From contig CP048838.1 of the NCBI GenBank assembly GCA_012317185.1, forward strand, positions 2,790,001 to 2,854,000: a DNA stretch of 64,000 bases. Direction: 5' to 3'. Position numbers and translations under genes: made by a program. This document shows, piece by piece, positions 8,009 to 16,946 of the stretch; position 1 is the first letter of the stretch; each line of letters opens with the position of its first letter. A model generated the notes under the pieces. That model was not told the origin of the DNA and searched no databases. It saw only the letters and a list, made by a program, of their open reading frames with translations. This stretch comes from [Clostridium] innocuum. GTDB lineage: Bacteria; Bacillota_I; Bacilli_A; Erysipelotrichales; Erysipelotrichaceae.

Positions 8009-9647
8009 ATATCTGTCTCTGACACGGGTTCTGTTAAAGAACTCCATGGGGATGATGAGCGATGGCAAATCCAAGAAGGCACTCAACGTGTTCATATATG
8101 GCGTGCTTGCAGTCTGTATGATTCCGTTAGGCTTCACGCTGTACATGATGTTCAACACTGCCATGGCACAGCTGCAGCCCCTGCAGCAGGAGGGAGCCGT
8201 TCTGGCACTGGGCTTTCACATTTCCTCACTGGTAACCTTTCTGTTTTCCATTTTTCTGATTCCCTCCATCTTTTATTTCAGCAAGGATTCCGAAACCTTG
8301 CTGGCGCTTCCGCTGCCGCCGCAGACCATTCTGAGTGCCAAATTCAGTGTGTGTCTTGTGTATGAATATGCCTTTACACTGATCGTCTGCGTACCGCTGT
8401 ACATCGCCTATGCAAACAATGCTGCGATTGGTATTCCCTATATTCTGCTTGCGCTGGTGATTTTCATTACCCTTCCAATCTATCCCCTCGTGCTGTCCAG
8501 CATCATCACGATGCTGCTGATGCGCTTTGTGCCGTTTTTCAAAAACCGCGACCGCTTCAATATGATTGCCGGTATCCTTTCCATCATTCTGGCCTTCGGC
8601 TTCAGCTTTGCAATGAACTCCGGTACGATTGCAGAGGATCCCAATGCGCTCATTTCGATGCTGACACAGGGGAATAATTCCATGATTTCCCTGTTCTCCA
8701 AAATATTTCCGGCTATCCCCTTTGCCGCAGAAGCACTTATCAGCAGCGATGCACTGCAGCTGGTTTACTATATACTCATCACCTGTGCTGCTCTGGCGGT
8801 CCTGGTCATTCTGGGAAAATGGCTGTACTTTAAGGGAGCCATCGGCTTCAGCGAAACAAAAAGCTCCCGCAAGGAGCTGTCCGCAAAGGATTTTGCGCGT
8901 GTCAGCCGCCACAGCAAGGTACGCACCTATCTGATTAAGGAGCTGCGTCTGCTTATCCGTACACCGGTGTATGCAATCAACTGTATCGGCATGTGTATAC
9001 TGATGCCGATCATGCTGCTGGTCATCTTTATAACAGCGGATGCGGATGTCCTGCTGCAGCAGCTTCCGGATATCACACCGTATCTGGACGGCATGCTCCC
9101 CTATGCTGTACTTGCCGGCATGGCCTCAGGCTTTCTGTTCAGTAATCTGAACATGATTTCTTCAACCGCCATATCGCGTGAGGGAACAAATATCTCCTTC
9201 ATGAAATACATTCCCATGTCATTGAAGCAGCAGCTGCAGGCTAAGGTACTCAGCGGTATTCTGATGTCTGTCATCAGCATGCTGCTGACGATGGTCTGTG
9301 TATACTTCCTGCTGCCGATTTTCCCGCTTACCTGGTATTTCGCTGCCGCAGCTGCTTCCCTTATCACCATCGTACTTGGCAATTATGCCAGTCTTGCGCT
9401 GGATATCCTGCACCCCAAGCTGGTTTGGGAACAGGAGGCAGCTGCTGTTAAGCAGAATATGTCAGGAATCGTGTCCATGCTGGCAGGTATGGCTATGACG
9501 GTTGTGACCTGTGTGCTGCTCTTCATCCTGCCGGATGACTATCTTCTTTTCGGTACGGCAGGCATGGTGATTGTATGTATTGCTGTTGATGTGGTATTCT
9601 ATATGCGACTGGATAGCTTTGCACAGAAGCGCTTCCATCAACTATAG
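8001..9647 (+). CDS. ABC-2 type exporter permease
   Basis: This is a large integral membrane protein of 548 aa. It has about twelve hydrophobic segments in two halves separated by a soluble stretch (around residues 285-325, containing SSRKELSAKDFARVSRHSK). It matches the long 'putative ABC exporter' permeases found next to CcmA-like ATPases. Overlap with the ATPase gene and same-strand continuity mark it as the partner subunit. Its substrate cannot be told from sequence. The start at 8001 (MRKYLSLTRVLLKNSMG) is preferred because earlier ATGs lie inside the ATPase gene. Confidence 0.85.
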   Translation: MRKYLSLTRVLLKNSMGMMSDGKSKKALNVFIYGVLAVCMIPLGFTLYMMFNTAMAQLQPLQQEGAVLALGFHISSLVTFLFSIFLIPSIFYFSKDSETLLALPLPPQTILSAKFSVCLVYEYAFTLIVCVPLYIAYANNAAIGIPYILLALVIFITLPIYPLVLSSIITMLLMRFVPFFKNRDRFNMIAGILSIILAFGFSFAMNSGTIAEDPNALISMLTQGNNSMISLFSKIFPAIPFAAEALISSDALQLVYYILITCAALAVLVILGKWLYFKGAIGFSETKSSRKELSAKDFARVSRHSKVRTYLIKELRLLIRTPVYAINCIGMCILMPIMLLVIFITADADVLLQQLPDITPYLDGMLPYAVLAGMASGFLFSNLNMISSTAISREGTNISFMKYIPMSLKQQLQAKVLSGILMSVISMLLTMVCVYFLLPIFPLTWYFAAAAASLITIVLGNYASLALDILHPKLVWEQEAAAVKQNMSGIVSMLAGMAMTVVTCVLLFILPDDYLLFGTAGMVIVCIAVDVVFYMRLDSFAQKRFHQL

Positions 9648-9659
9648 GAGTGAAATGAA

Positions 9660-10220
9660 ATGAAGAGAATACTAATATATTTTGGTGACGAGCAGCAGAA
9701 GCAGCCCATTGTGGAACAGGTACTGAAGGACATGCATGCGGATTACCGTATCCTGCAGGATGCTGATCTCAATCAGTGTGTTGCCAATTTGATGGGCCTT
9801 CCCGGATTTGATGAGATACCGGATGCGAAGCCTGCTCACCACAGCATTGACCTCATGCTGTTTGAAGATGCTTCGGATGAGGATATTCAAAAGGTGAATG
9901 AATGTCTGCAGGCAAAGGGAACTGCCATGCAGCGAAAAGCAATGCTGACAAAGCATAACAAAGGCTGGACTTTTCATGATCTGCTTTCAGAGATCGAACG
10001 GGAGCATACCTATTTTCAAACCATGGATGCCATTCGCACCCTGCTTGTCCAAAGCAGCGAGCTGGTGATCGAATCCTGTACCCCCGCTTCCTGGAAGTCC
10101 TATGAGCAGGCCTTTTATCAGGCGTATGAATGCATGAACAGAGAATGCTCCATGGAAGAACTCAACGGGGCCTATGAAGCCCTGTCCTCCGCAAAAAAGC
10201 AGCTTGAGCCGGCAGAATAA
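9660..10220 (+). CDS. DUF3783-like protein
   Basis: This is a soluble acidic protein of 186 aa. The central segment SIDLMLFEDASDEDIQKVNECLQAKG and the following LTKHNKGWTFHDLLSEI resemble the DUF3783 family of Clostridia and Erysipelotrichia, whose function is unknown. The N-terminal KRILIYFGDEQQKQPIVEQVL suggests a small alpha/beta fold. It is the last gene of the sdpR operon, 12 nt after the permease, with GGAGTGAAATG as ribosome site, and is followed by a clear terminator. Family assignment is by recognition only. Confidence 0.6.
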   Translation: MKRILIYFGDEQQKQPIVEQVLKDMHADYRILQDADLNQCVANLMGLPGFDEIPDAKPAHHSIDLMLFEDASDEDIQKVNECLQAKGTAMQRKAMLTKHNKGWTFHDLLSEIEREHTYFQTMDAIRTLLVQSSELVIESCTPASWKSYEQAFYQAYECMNRECSMEELNGAYEALSSAKKQLEPAE

Positions 10221-10280
10221 AGCCGTCCGCAAACGGAAGTCTGCATGGAAACGGATAAGCTACAGAAATCCGGATATAAA

Positions 10281-10312
10281 AATGGTCAATAGATGAAATT
10301 GACCATTTTTTA
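10281..10312 (+). terminator. Rho-independent terminator of the sdpR-DUF3783 operon
   Basis: A 10-bp perfect stem (10281-10290 with 10298-10307), a 7-nt loop and a T-run (to 10311) lie 60 bp after the last operon gene. Confidence 0.85.
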
Positions 10313-10748
10313 TCCTCTGCATGAAAGGATATCTGCATACAGCCAGGAATCCGCAAATTGCGGTTCTATTTCTGCTAATCAAAAATTGTATTGGTATACA
10401 TATCTTGCAGCTATACGCTCGAATACCGGCTACCCCTTATAAATCCATGCAAATTCGATGTACAACAACAAAATCATCCAGGCCGTATCCAGGCCGATTG
10501 TATACCCTAATATACCGATGTATCCTTCCCTACTCTTCAAATCACGATAACCGATAACCGGCATATATATCCGCGAAATTCTTATCAAAATAATACAAAT
10601 CACCGTCTGGATCACTTTATACCTGCTGTACAAGCACCATTGTGCAAAAAAGCCTGAACCGCGAGATCCTTCCTCATGTACATGGAGCCATGTGAAATTC
10701 ACACAAAGCAATCACCATTCCGTATGGTATCAAGCATGCAACTGCAAA
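10313..10748. other. Intergenic region with no firm gene
   Basis: About 430 bp separate two convergent operons. On the minus strand an open frame ending at 10430 encodes a hydrophobic peptide with YIGILGYTIGLDTAWMILLLY near its end, which could be a two-helix membrane peptide. It has no convincing start or ribosome site (a GTG after AGCAGG is the best), so I do not call it. No RNA gene was recognised. Confidence 0.4.
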
Positions 10749-10749
10749 A

Positions 10750-10788
10750 GACGATTTGTCAGAATCTCGTGACAAATCGTCTTCTTTA
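10750..10788. terminator. Hairpin terminator between convergent operons
   Basis: A perfect 12-bp stem (10750-10761 with 10770-10781) with an 8-nt loop. It is flanked by TTCTTTAT on the plus side and by TTTT on the minus side, so it probably terminates the ABC exporter operon ending at 10819. Confidence 0.75.
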
Positions 10789-10818
10789 TATTTTCTGCTC
10801 ACAGATTGAAACGTCTGT

Positions 10819-12684
10819 TTATACTTCCTCAAACTGGGAGTTGTACAGCTTGGTATAGAAGCCATCCGCTTTCATCAGATCCTCATGATTTCCGGCTTCC
10901 ACAATGTCGCCATCCTTCATAACAAGAATCAGATCCGCATCCCGAATCGTAGACAAACGGTGTGCAATCACAAAGCTTGTACGGTTCTCCATCAGCTTCT
11001 CCATGCCCTTCTGAATCAGCACCTCGGTACGCGTATCGACAGAAGATGTTGCCTCATCCAGAATCAGTACCTTCGGATCCGCAAGGAAGGCACGCGCAAT
11101 GGTCAGCAGCTGTTTCTGTCCCTGCGAAATATTATTGGATTCCTCATTGATCATCGTATCATAGCCATGATCCAGCGTACGAATGAAATGATCGACATAG
11201 GCAGCGTCTGCCGCAGCCATGACTTCCTCATCGGTTGCATTCAGACGGCCATAACGCAGATTCTCCATGACAGTTCCGTTAAACAGCCACGCGTCCTGCA
11301 GCACCATGCCAAACAGAGAACGTAAATCGCTTCTGCGCATATCCGTCGTTTTAATGCCGTCAATATAGATACTGCCGCTGTTCAGCTCATAAAAGCGCAT
11401 CAGCAACTTAACGATTGTCGTCTTTCCGGCACCGGTTGGCCCGACGATGGCAATTTTCTTCCCCGGCTTGATATACATGGAGAAATCATTGATAACGATT
11501 TTGTCCGGAGTATAGCCAAAGTGCACGTTTTCAAAGGTAACCTGTCCCTTGATATCCGTATGTCCGTTCGCATCAAAGACTTCAACCGGCTGTGCGGTTT
11601 CCCTGACCTCTTCCTCTTCTGCCAAAAACTCAAACACACGCTCAGCCGCAGCAGCTGTAGACTGCAGGACATTCATCGTCTGCGCAACCTGAGAAATCGG
11701 GTTGTTGAAGTTTCGTACATAGATGATGAAGGACTGGATATCTCCGATTTCGATGACGCCGTTCATCGCCAGCCAGCCTCCCAGAATACACACACCGACA
11801 TAGCCGATATTTCCGACAAACATGGCAATCGGCTGCATCAAGCCGCTTAGAAACTGTGATTTCCAAGCGGAATCATAAAGCTCGTCGTTGTATTTCGCAA
11901 ACTGAGCAATGCTCTTTTCCTCTCCATTGAAGGCCTTCATGACAATGTGACCGCTATACATTTCCTCAATGTGTCCGTTCACATTTCCCAAAGAGCGCTG
12001 CTGCTTAGCAAAATATTTCTGAGAATGCTTAACAACAGTGGTTACCAGGAACAGGGACAGCGGAATGACAACCAGTGCCATCAGCGTCATCTGCCAGCTA
12101 ATGGACAGCATCATGACAAGGAAGCCGATAATCTGTACAATGGAGGAAATCATCTGTGCCAGAGACTGACTCAGGGTCTGCTGTACCGTATCAATATCAT
12201 TGGAAAAGCGTGACAGCACCTCACCATGAGATTGCTTATCAAAATAGGAGAATGGCAGAATGTCGATTTTCGCCGCCATTGTCTTACGCAGATTGAAGGA
12301 TACCTTCTGTGCCACACCTGCCATCATCCAGTTCTGAATGAAATTACATAAGGTGGAAATCAGATAGATAGCAATCAGAAATAACAGAATCTCCGCAATG
12401 CGGTCAAAATTGATGGATCCTGTTCCGTATATTTTAGCGGTAAATCCGCTGACCAGCTCAGTTGTCGCCCTTCCCAGAATCTTTGGTCCGACGACCATAA
12501 AGACCACAGACAGTACGGCAAAGAGCATGGATACGATAATATTCAGATAGTAGGGGCGCATGTAGGCAATCAGCTGCTTCATGGTGCCCTTAAAATTCTT
12601 AGCTTTTTCTGTAGGAGCACCCGGGCCTCTGTGCCCCATCGGTCCTCGCTTCGCTGCATGTGAAGAACGGTTTTCTTTACTCAT
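10819..12684 (-). CDS. ABC exporter half-transporter (TMD-NBD), subunit 2
   Basis: This protein of 621 aa has a charged, Gly/Pro-rich N-terminus (AKRGPMGHRGPGAPT), six membrane helices (about residues 35-330) and a C-terminal ATPase. The ATPase has Walker A GPTGAGKTTIVK, signature ISQGQKQLLTIARAF and Walker B LILDEATSSVD with the catalytic Glu present. It overlaps the partner gene upstream by 8 nt. The two form a heterodimeric type IV exporter like LmrCD or BmrCD, which extrude drugs or peptides. The ATG at 12684 follows GAGGAACTGGAAA inside the end of the partner gene; an upstream start inside that gene is less likely. Confidence 0.92.
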   Translation of the reverse strand: MSKENRSSHAAKRGPMGHRGPGAPTEKAKNFKGTMKQLIAYMRPYYLNIIVSMLFAVLSVVFMVVGPKILGRATTELVSGFTAKIYGTGSINFDRIAEILLFLIAIYLISTLCNFIQNWMMAGVAQKVSFNLRKTMAAKIDILPFSYFDKQSHGEVLSRFSNDIDTVQQTLSQSLAQMISSIVQIIGFLVMMLSISWQMTLMALVVIPLSLFLVTTVVKHSQKYFAKQQRSLGNVNGHIEEMYSGHIVMKAFNGEEKSIAQFAKYNDELYDSAWKSQFLSGLMQPIAMFVGNIGYVGVCILGGWLAMNGVIEIGDIQSFIIYVRNFNNPISQVAQTMNVLQSTAAAAERVFEFLAEEEEVRETAQPVEVFDANGHTDIKGQVTFENVHFGYTPDKIVINDFSMYIKPGKKIAIVGPTGAGKTTIVKLLMRFYELNSGSIYIDGIKTTDMRRSDLRSLFGMVLQDAWLFNGTVMENLRYGRLNATDEEVMAAADAAYVDHFIRTLDHGYDTMINEESNNISQGQKQLLTIARAFLADPKVLILDEATSSVDTRTEVLIQKGMEKLMENRTSFVIAHRLSTIRDADLILVMKDGDIVEAGNHEDLMKADGFYTKLYNSQFEEV

Positions 12685-14950
12685 TTTCCAGTTCCTCCTT
12701 TGATAATTGACTATATGCGATTTCTTTATAGACATCGCATGACTTCATCAGTTCCTCATGGGTACCGATGCCAGCTACCTGCCCCTTATCCAGAACAACG
12801 ATGCGCTGGGCATGCATGATACTGGAAATACGCTGTGCAACCAGCAGAACCGTGCTTCTGGTTTCCTGGCATAATTCATTCAGTGCCTTTCGCAGGCGGG
12901 CATCTGTTTTGAAGTCCAGTGCGGAGAAGGTATCATCAAAGATATAAATTTCCGGTTTTTTGACAAGCGCCCTTGCGATGGACAAGCGCTGACGCTGTCC
13001 ACCGGAAACATTCGTACCACCCTGTGCAATCGGTGCATCAAAGCGCTCCTGTTTCTCATCAATGAAGTCCAGTGCCTGTGCAATCGATGCGGCCTCTTCC
13101 ATATCGGCCGTTGTCGCATCCTCATTCGCATATTGCAGATTGCTGGCAATCGTACCGGTAAACAGAGAACCCTTCTGCGGTACATATCCTATTTTTTCAC
13201 GCAGATCATGCTGAGATACCCTGCGGACATCCACACCGTCCACCAGAATACTTCCCTCTGTTACATCAAAGAAGCGCGGAACCAGATTGATGATGGTTGA
13301 TTTACCGCTTCCGGTACTTCCGATAAAGGCGGTTGTCTCACCCGGCTGTGCCGTAAAGCTGATATCGTGAAGAACATCCTCCTCAGCGCCCGGATAGCGG
13401 AAGCTGACATGATGGAATTCAATACAGCCGCGTTTTGCTTCATCAAAGTGCTCTGCTGTTAACGGATCGCAGATGCTCGGCTCGGTATGCAGTACCTCCA
13501 TGGCACGCTGTGCAGCCGCACTCGCTCTTGGCAGCATAATGGATATCATTGTAATCATCATGAATGCCATGATAATCTGAATTGCATACTGGATAAACGC
13601 CATCATATCACCAACCTGCAATGCTCCGGAATCAATCTGATGGGAGCCGATCCATACGATCAGTATCGAGGCGCAGTTCATAATCAGCATGACCAGCGGC
13701 ATCAGACATGCCATGGCACGTGTGGTGAACAAATTGGTTTTCAGAATATCACCGTTTGCTTTCGCAAATTTCTCACTCTCACATTTCTGATTATTGAAGG
13801 CACGGATGACCGGCATTCCATCCAGAATTTCACGAACGACGGAATTCAGCTTGTCCATCAGCTTCTGCAGCATCTTGAACTTCGGCATAACAAAGGCGAA
13901 TGCCACCATCATGATACTCAGAATGAGCACAACGACAAGTGCGATGATCCATGTCATGGATACATTGGTATTTACAACCTTGATCACAGCACCGATACCT
14001 ATGATCGGAGCATAGATGACAATACGCAGAATCATTACCAACGCCATCTGAATCTGCTGGATATCATTGGTGGTACGTGTAATCAGCGTATTCGTGGAGA
14101 ATTTATTAAATTCAGCACTGGAGAAGTGTTCAACCTTATTGAAAACATCCTTGCGCAGGTTTCTGGATACACCTGCCGCGATACGCGCTGCCAGAAAGCC
14201 GACAGCAACTGCCGCAGCCGCAGAGCCAAGCGCTACCGCCAGCATCATAAACCCGTGCTGGAACAGATAGGTATACTGTATGGCATCCACATCAACACCG
14301 ATGGCCTTGTATTCATTTCGCACATAGGCTGCATTGGCAGTATCTGCGGTTTCTGCCCCCATGGCATCGGTCACCTTATTCATTTCCTGTTTCATATCCA
14401 TCAGCTGCTTTGATGGCATGGTTTCCAAAACGGTGAAGATGTCCATTCCTTTCGGCAGACTGGATAGCAGCTTCATCATCTTTTTCTGTTCATCCGACAA
14501 TTCCCTGCTGGATGAGGATTTTCCGCTTTTGGCCTCGGCAGCACTCTGCTCCAGCCCCATGACAGTCGTTTCCGCCTTGCGCAGAGATTCCTTTATGGTA
14601 TCTCTTGTCGCACTGTCCACATCCTTCAGCTCATATACATTTTCCTTTTTCAGTATCGGATAGGCATCCAGCTGATCGTCAGTTGCTTCTTCACTTATGA
14701 GCCTTGTGTAATTGTCTGTAAAGACCTTCTGTTCCTTTTTATCCATGAACAGAACAAGCTTTTTTACTTCACTTTCACGAATTACACTCGGAACACCGTC
14801 TTCCACACCACCGGATACGATACCGACATCGACTATACTGGACATATAATCCGGCATCGCCAGCTCACACATCGCCTGCGTGAACAGCAATGCCACAATC
14901 GCCAGAATCGATAGGGCAAACGGCTTCAGATATTTACCTAATTTCGTCAT
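12677..14950 (-). CDS. ABC exporter half-transporter with large extracytoplasmic insert, subunit 1
   Basis: This protein of 757 aa is about 150 residues longer than a normal half-exporter. The extra length is a charged, probably extracellular insert between membrane helix 1 (about 10-30) and helix 2 (about 230-255). It contains RKAETTVMGLEQSAAEAKSGKSSS and helical Lys/Glu-rich stretches. The ATPase has Walker A GSTGSGKSTI, signature VSGGQRQRLSIARAL and Walker B YIFDDTFSALD. In Walker B the catalytic Glu is replaced by Asp, as in the degenerate site of heterodimeric exporters. It is coupled to marR upstream (ATGA) and to its partner downstream. Confidence 0.92.
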   Translation of the reverse strand: MTKLGKYLKPFALSILAIVALLFTQAMCELAMPDYMSSIVDVGIVSGGVEDGVPSVIRESEVKKLVLFMDKKEQKVFTDNYTRLISEEATDDQLDAYPILKKENVYELKDVDSATRDTIKESLRKAETTVMGLEQSAAEAKSGKSSSSRELSDEQKKMMKLLSSLPKGMDIFTVLETMPSKQLMDMKQEMNKVTDAMGAETADTANAAYVRNEYKAIGVDVDAIQYTYLFQHGFMMLAVALGSAAAAVAVGFLAARIAAGVSRNLRKDVFNKVEHFSSAEFNKFSTNTLITRTTNDIQQIQMALVMILRIVIYAPIIGIGAVIKVVNTNVSMTWIIALVVVLILSIMMVAFAFVMPKFKMLQKLMDKLNSVVREILDGMPVIRAFNNQKCESEKFAKANGDILKTNLFTTRAMACLMPLVMLIMNCASILIVWIGSHQIDSGALQVGDMMAFIQYAIQIIMAFMMITMISIMLPRASAAAQRAMEVLHTEPSICDPLTAEHFDEAKRGCIEFHHVSFRYPGAEEDVLHDISFTAQPGETTAFIGSTGSGKSTIINLVPRFFDVTEGSILVDGVDVRRVSQHDLREKIGYVPQKGSLFTGTIASNLQYANEDATTADMEEAASIAQALDFIDEKQERFDAPIAQGGTNVSGGQRQRLSIARALVKKPEIYIFDDTFSALDFKTDARLRKALNELCQETRSTVLLVAQRISSIMHAQRIVVLDKGQVAGIGTHEELMKSCDVYKEIAYSQLSKEELENE

Positions 14951-15411
14951 TTCTGTTCTCCTTCCTCAAGCTTTTCTTTGCGTTTCTGAGAATATGCCAG
15001 TGCCTTTTCCAGTATGCGGACAAACGCATTGGCATCCTCCTCACCGAGTTCCTCAATGAATTCGACAAGACGCTCTGTCATAAAGGCTTCACAGTTTTTC
15101 ATCATCCGACGGGCATCCTCGCTTACCTGAATATAGACGCTTCTGCGATCTGTATCCAAAAGAATCCGGTCCACCCACCCCTTTTTCTCAAACTGCTTTA
15201 TAATCTGGGAAATCGCAGCGGGCGTGACCTGAAAATAATCACTCAGCTCGCTCATCTTTACCAGATTGCCGTCATTGAGCTTCATAATGGCATCCAGGAC
15301 CATGATATCGCGATGCTTCATTTTCGGATGATCATCTTTTTTCAGCAGGTTGTCTCTGCGAAACATGTAAAATAAATGTGTAACCTTCCTGACAATATCC
15401 ATCTCATCCAT
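14947..15411 (-). CDS. MarR-family transcriptional regulator
   Basis: This winged-helix protein of 154 aa contains the MarR helix-turn-helix (MSELSDYFQVTPAAISQIIKQFEKKGWVDR) and wing (LLDTDRRSVYIQVSED). MarR regulators bind palindromic operators as dimers and are released by small molecules. Its stop overlaps the exporter start by 4 nt, so it most likely controls its own exporter operon in response to a substrate of the pump. The start has GAGAGGTG about 6 nt upstream, and a near-consensus promoter with palindromic operator sequence lies just upstream. Confidence 0.92.
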   Translation of the reverse strand: MDEMDIVRKVTHLFYMFRRDNLLKKDDHPKMKHRDIMVLDAIMKLNDGNLVKMSELSDYFQVTPAAISQIIKQFEKKGWVDRILLDTDRRSVYIQVSEDARRMMKNCEAFMTERLVEFIEELGEEDANAFVRILEKALAYSQKRKEKLEEGEQK

Positions 15412-15428
15412 TGTATCACCTCTCCAAT

Positions 15429-15490
15429 TAGTTAAGTAACTTAATAATTAACTACCTTAACTATTATATTCAAAAATACAGCGATGTCAA
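15429..15490 (-). promoter_or_regulatory. marR promoter and candidate operator
   Basis: On the minus strand TTGACA (15485-15490), 16 bp and TATAAT (15463-15468) form a strong promoter. Directly downstream, 15429-15462 holds repeated TTAAC/GTTAA arms including the palindrome TTAAGTAACTTAA. A repressor bound there would block transcription start. Assignment to MarR is inference from position and symmetry. Confidence 0.75.
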
Positions 15491-15546
15491 CAAAGATACT
15501 TTACTTCACACAAAGTTCACAATGTTTCCGCTTTCACCTGAAAATA

Positions 15547-15576
15547 AAAAAAGAGGATTCTAAAGCGTCCTCTTTC
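15547..15576 (-). terminator. Terminator of the membrane/TPR-like gene
   Basis: Minus-strand hairpin GAAAGAGGA ... TCCTCTTT followed by a T-run, located just after the stop at 15586. Confidence 0.75.
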
Positions 15577-15585
15577 ATCTGCATA

Positions 15586-16851
15586 TTATTCCTGTACGGC
15601 AGCCTCTGCCTGTTCAATCGTTTTCAGAAAGCTCTGTGCCTTTTCCACGTAATAGATTTTATTACCGTGTGCACATACATAACGGAAGCAGCTTTTCGCT
15701 TCCTCCAAGTCCTTCTCAACAAAAGCAATCAGTCCCAGGTAGTATTTGAAATCCACACGCTGAAATTCAAATCCTGCTGTCGGCATCGCTTTTTCAAAAA
15801 AGCTGCGGGAGCTGGAGAAGTTTTGATCCATCAGATCCAGCTTGTTCTGAATTCCCTCCAGACACTGTGTTTTAATCATTTGCATCGGTCCGTTGTTTAC
15901 TCTGGCCCCGGCCTTCTCACACTCATCGTAATGATATTTCACCATACTGCGATCACCCAGCTGGTAATACGCATATGCCATCAGCGAGTGATAGGCGAAG
16001 ATGAAGTTTCCTCTACCCTGCGCACTGGTTGCCAGCACATCGATTGCCAGATGCGGATCATTCAGATAGACCATGCATTGTGCAAGATGCTGGGGCATCG
16101 GAAAGTTCTTTTTCCGCTTTCCTTTTTTTGCATAGGCAAAAATCGCCGTTGCACAGGCCTCGGGATTGCATTGATCATACAGCAGGGAAATAATCGGCTG
16201 CATGGACATGTTCTTCCGTTTGGTGAGCTGGAAAAACAGAATAGAATACATCATCATTGCCGCAAAGACCGCTATGAAATTCTCAACATACAGAATCACA
16301 AGCAGAACCGCAATCAACCCTGTAAAATACAGCAGGTTCATTTTCAGATTAAAGCTCCAGGCCTTTTTGCCAAGTGCTTCATACTCACTCAGATATGCAT
16401 GATGCAGGCGGTAAACACGTTCCACCTCCGCAACACTGGTCACATTTTCCTTTGCGAATTCCCTGCGCATGCCTCTGTTGGGAATGCTCAGCATGCCATA
16501 CAGGCAGACAACAAGTGCCGGAAGCACAGTTACGGTACCAATCAGCTCAACGATGGTGAAGCCGCCCATAAAAAACAGCACCATGATGAGGATAAAGGGA
16601 ACATTAAAGCGCTGCATGGCATAGCTCAGCAGCATGACGCCGTTGGCAAGACCGGATATGGTCAGACCGCCGATCAGATAATACATATAATCCGCTTTTA
16701 CAAGCTCCCCTGCCATTTCCGCAGGGATGCTTTGCTGCATCAAAGAAACGATATACTCTCTTTGATAGCCCATAAATCCAAACAGGACTGCACCGGCCGC
16801 AAAGCTGACCAGTAAAACCACAAGATGTTTCTTACATTGATATTTCCACAT
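15586..16851 (-). CDS. Membrane protein with C-terminal TPR-like helical domain
   Basis: A protein of 421 aa not assigned to a family. The N-terminal half has about six hydrophobic helices (around residues 9-30, 55-78, 83-100, 103-122, 172-190, 195-215). The C-terminal 200 residues are soluble and helical with TPR-like spacing: CMVYLNDPHLAIDVLATSAQG, YYQLGDRSMVKYHYDECEKAG, YYLGLIAFVEKDLEEAKSCFRYV. It may be a tetratricopeptide-like scaffold facing the cytoplasm. It has its own ribosome site (AAAGAGGT) and terminator, so it seems monocistronic between two ABC operons. Function unknown. Confidence 0.8.
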   Translation of the reverse strand: MWKYQCKKHLVVLLVSFAAGAVLFGFMGYQREYIVSLMQQSIPAEMAGELVKADYMYYLIGGLTISGLANGVMLLSYAMQRFNVPFILIMVLFFMGGFTIVELIGTVTVLPALVVCLYGMLSIPNRGMRREFAKENVTSVAEVERVYRLHHAYLSEYEALGKKAWSFNLKMNLLYFTGLIAVLLVILYVENFIAVFAAMMMYSILFFQLTKRKNMSMQPIISLLYDQCNPEACATAIFAYAKKGKRKKNFPMPQHLAQCMVYLNDPHLAIDVLATSAQGRGNFIFAYHSLMAYAYYQLGDRSMVKYHYDECEKAGARVNNGPMQMIKTQCLEGIQNKLDLMDQNFSSSRSFFEKAMPTAGFEFQRVDFKYYLGLIAFVEKDLEEAKSCFRYVCAHGNKIYYVEKAQSFLKTIEQAEAAVQE

Positions 16852-16946
16852 ACAATTACCTCTTTTAAATACTGTAACATACTATATCATAAACAAATGA
16901 AAAGGAAAAGAAATTTCCCTTTCCTTTCCATAAGTTTTGTATAAAT

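Noticed and set aside
10430..10711. Possible small membrane protein on the minus strand
   Set aside because: The hydrophobic C-terminal part looks plausible, but there is no good start and the N-terminal part is unlike a protein.
13487..14413. A 308-codon open frame on the plus strand inside the ABC exporter gene
   Set aside because: It is antisense to clear transporter motifs and rich in His, Asn and Asp, as expected of a shadow frame.
15484..16815. A 443-codon open frame on the plus strand
   Set aside because: It is the mirror of the membrane/TPR-like gene, has a composition rich in His, Gln and Cys, and no ribosome site or family motif.
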